From contig NZ_QNRJ01000006.1 in NCBI RefSeq assembly GCF_003315075.1, positions 223,645 to 287,644 of the forward strand: DNA of 64,000 nt, written 5' to 3'. A model generated the notes under the pieces. It saw nothing but the letters and a program-made list of their open reading frames with translations, ran no database searches and had not been told where the DNA came from. Positions within the stretch are counted from its first letter, which is position 1; every line of letters starts with the position of its first letter. Shown here in pieces: positions 63,647 to 64,000 of the stretch. The position numbers and the translations under genes were made by a program. This stretch comes from Rossellomorea aquimaris. GTDB lineage: Bacteria; Bacillota; Bacilli; Bacillales; Bacillaceae_B.

Positions 63647-64000
63647 TTAGTTACTTGCCCAACTTCCAGTTACTCGTACATTTACTGGAGTATTAAGATC
63701 ATTACTAAATTGAACTATTGCGTCATAACCAGCAGATTGAATACTTGGTAAAGAATAAGTTTTACTGTCCGTTACATCTCTACGCCAACTTGCTGGACCT
63801 GAATGACCAGTTTCTCTAGCGTCTACAGTGTAGGATCCACCAACGGATCTTGAAATTAATGTAGCGTATGCTCCACCTTTTGCTTTCGTTTGGTAATTTG
63901 AATATCCCCCTCTGTTAGGATAGATGTCGTATGATACTTTAGTGTTATAGTTAAGTAAATAACACGGAGGTCGATCAACATGGCAGGGAGAAATAGAGTA
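63647..64000 (-). CDS. unrecognised protein, C-terminal 117 residues; 5' end outside window
   Basis: The frame is open to the window edge and ends in TAA at 63647. The visible part has RGGYSNYQTKAKGGAYATLI, then SVGGSYTVDARETG and a final NVRVTGSWASN. It is rich in Ser, Gly, Tyr and Thr with short beta strands, like a secreted small beta-sandwich protein, but the N-terminus is not visible. No family recognised. It is followed by a terminator and the transporter genes on the same strand. Confidence 0.65.
   Translation of the reverse strand, partial: YSISPCHVDRPPCYLLNYNTKVSYDIYPNRGGYSNYQTKAKGGAYATLISRSVGGSYTVDARETGHSGPASWRRDVTDSKTYSLPSIQSAGYDAIVQFSNDLNTPVNVRVTGSWASN

Overview
The window looks like chromosomal DNA of a low-GC Gram-positive in the family Bacillaceae (Bacillus/Rossellomorea-like; the genus is inference). 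The support is strong GGAGG-type ribosome binding sites with ATG, GTG and TTG starts, short hairpin-plus-T-run terminators, the Bacillus neighbourhood nrnA-ytpI-ytoI-ytkL, the hxlR/hxlAB formaldehyde-fixation genes, ald, and a heterocycloanthracin-type bacteriocin cluster. I see no rRNA, tRNA, CRISPR array or complete insertion sequence.

Layout. 0-28 kb is an accessory region of small, mostly minus-strand, individually terminated genes: GNAT acetyltransferases, VOC/glyoxalase proteins, methyltransferases, PadR regulators with DUF2812 or DUF1048 partners, DinB, NUDIX, isochorismatase, small membrane proteins, and a class A beta-lactamase divergent from an esterase-PadR operon. Much of it is decaying: a phosphodiester glycosidase, a 5'-nucleotidase and a DUF2785 gene are broken by single lesions, and scraps of katG, a coaB-like gene and an XRE regulator remain. 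Four copies of an exactly 40-nt promoter-like repeat lie between these genes. 28.2-28.8 kb is a gene-free patch with two tandem repeat arrays. 28.8-34.7 kb is a TOMM (thiazole/oxazole-modified microcin) cluster: a 13-Cys precursor, a bacteriocin maturation protein, an E1-like/YcaO cyclodehydratase and a SagB-type dehydrogenase. 35-44 kb is core-like: nrnA, ytpI, ytoI flanked by two copies of a covarying structured repeat, ytkL, hxlR and hxlAB, ald, and an NCS1 permease.

44.2-59.2 kb reads as a defence island on the minus strand. It holds an ABC-three-component (ABC-3C) system (nuclease-like effector, middle component, Rad50-like ATPase), a pair of overlapping dynamin-like GTPase genes, a class 3 lipase, a Ser/Thr kinase with an unrecognised C-terminal half, an Mrr-type restriction endonuclease with a MerR-like N-terminus, and a Tudor-like-domain protein. 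The modules are separated by copies of a GGGGTCTGACCCC repeat and by a ~110-nt direct repeat that brackets the lipase-kinase-Mrr block, which suggests modular gain. 59.7-64 kb has a truncated rbsB remnant, a three-gene ABC transporter, and the 3' end of an unrecognised gene running off the window.

Working together: in the TOMM cluster the maturation protein and E1/YcaO protein are expected to cyclise precursor Cys residues and SagB to oxidise them. HxlA and HxlB fix and isomerise formaldehyde-derived sugar phosphate under HxlR. The ABC-3C genes overlap and must be co-translated. The best candidates for something undescribed are the lipase + kinase pair, the tandem dynamins next to ABC-3C, and the 40-nt promoter-like repeat family.
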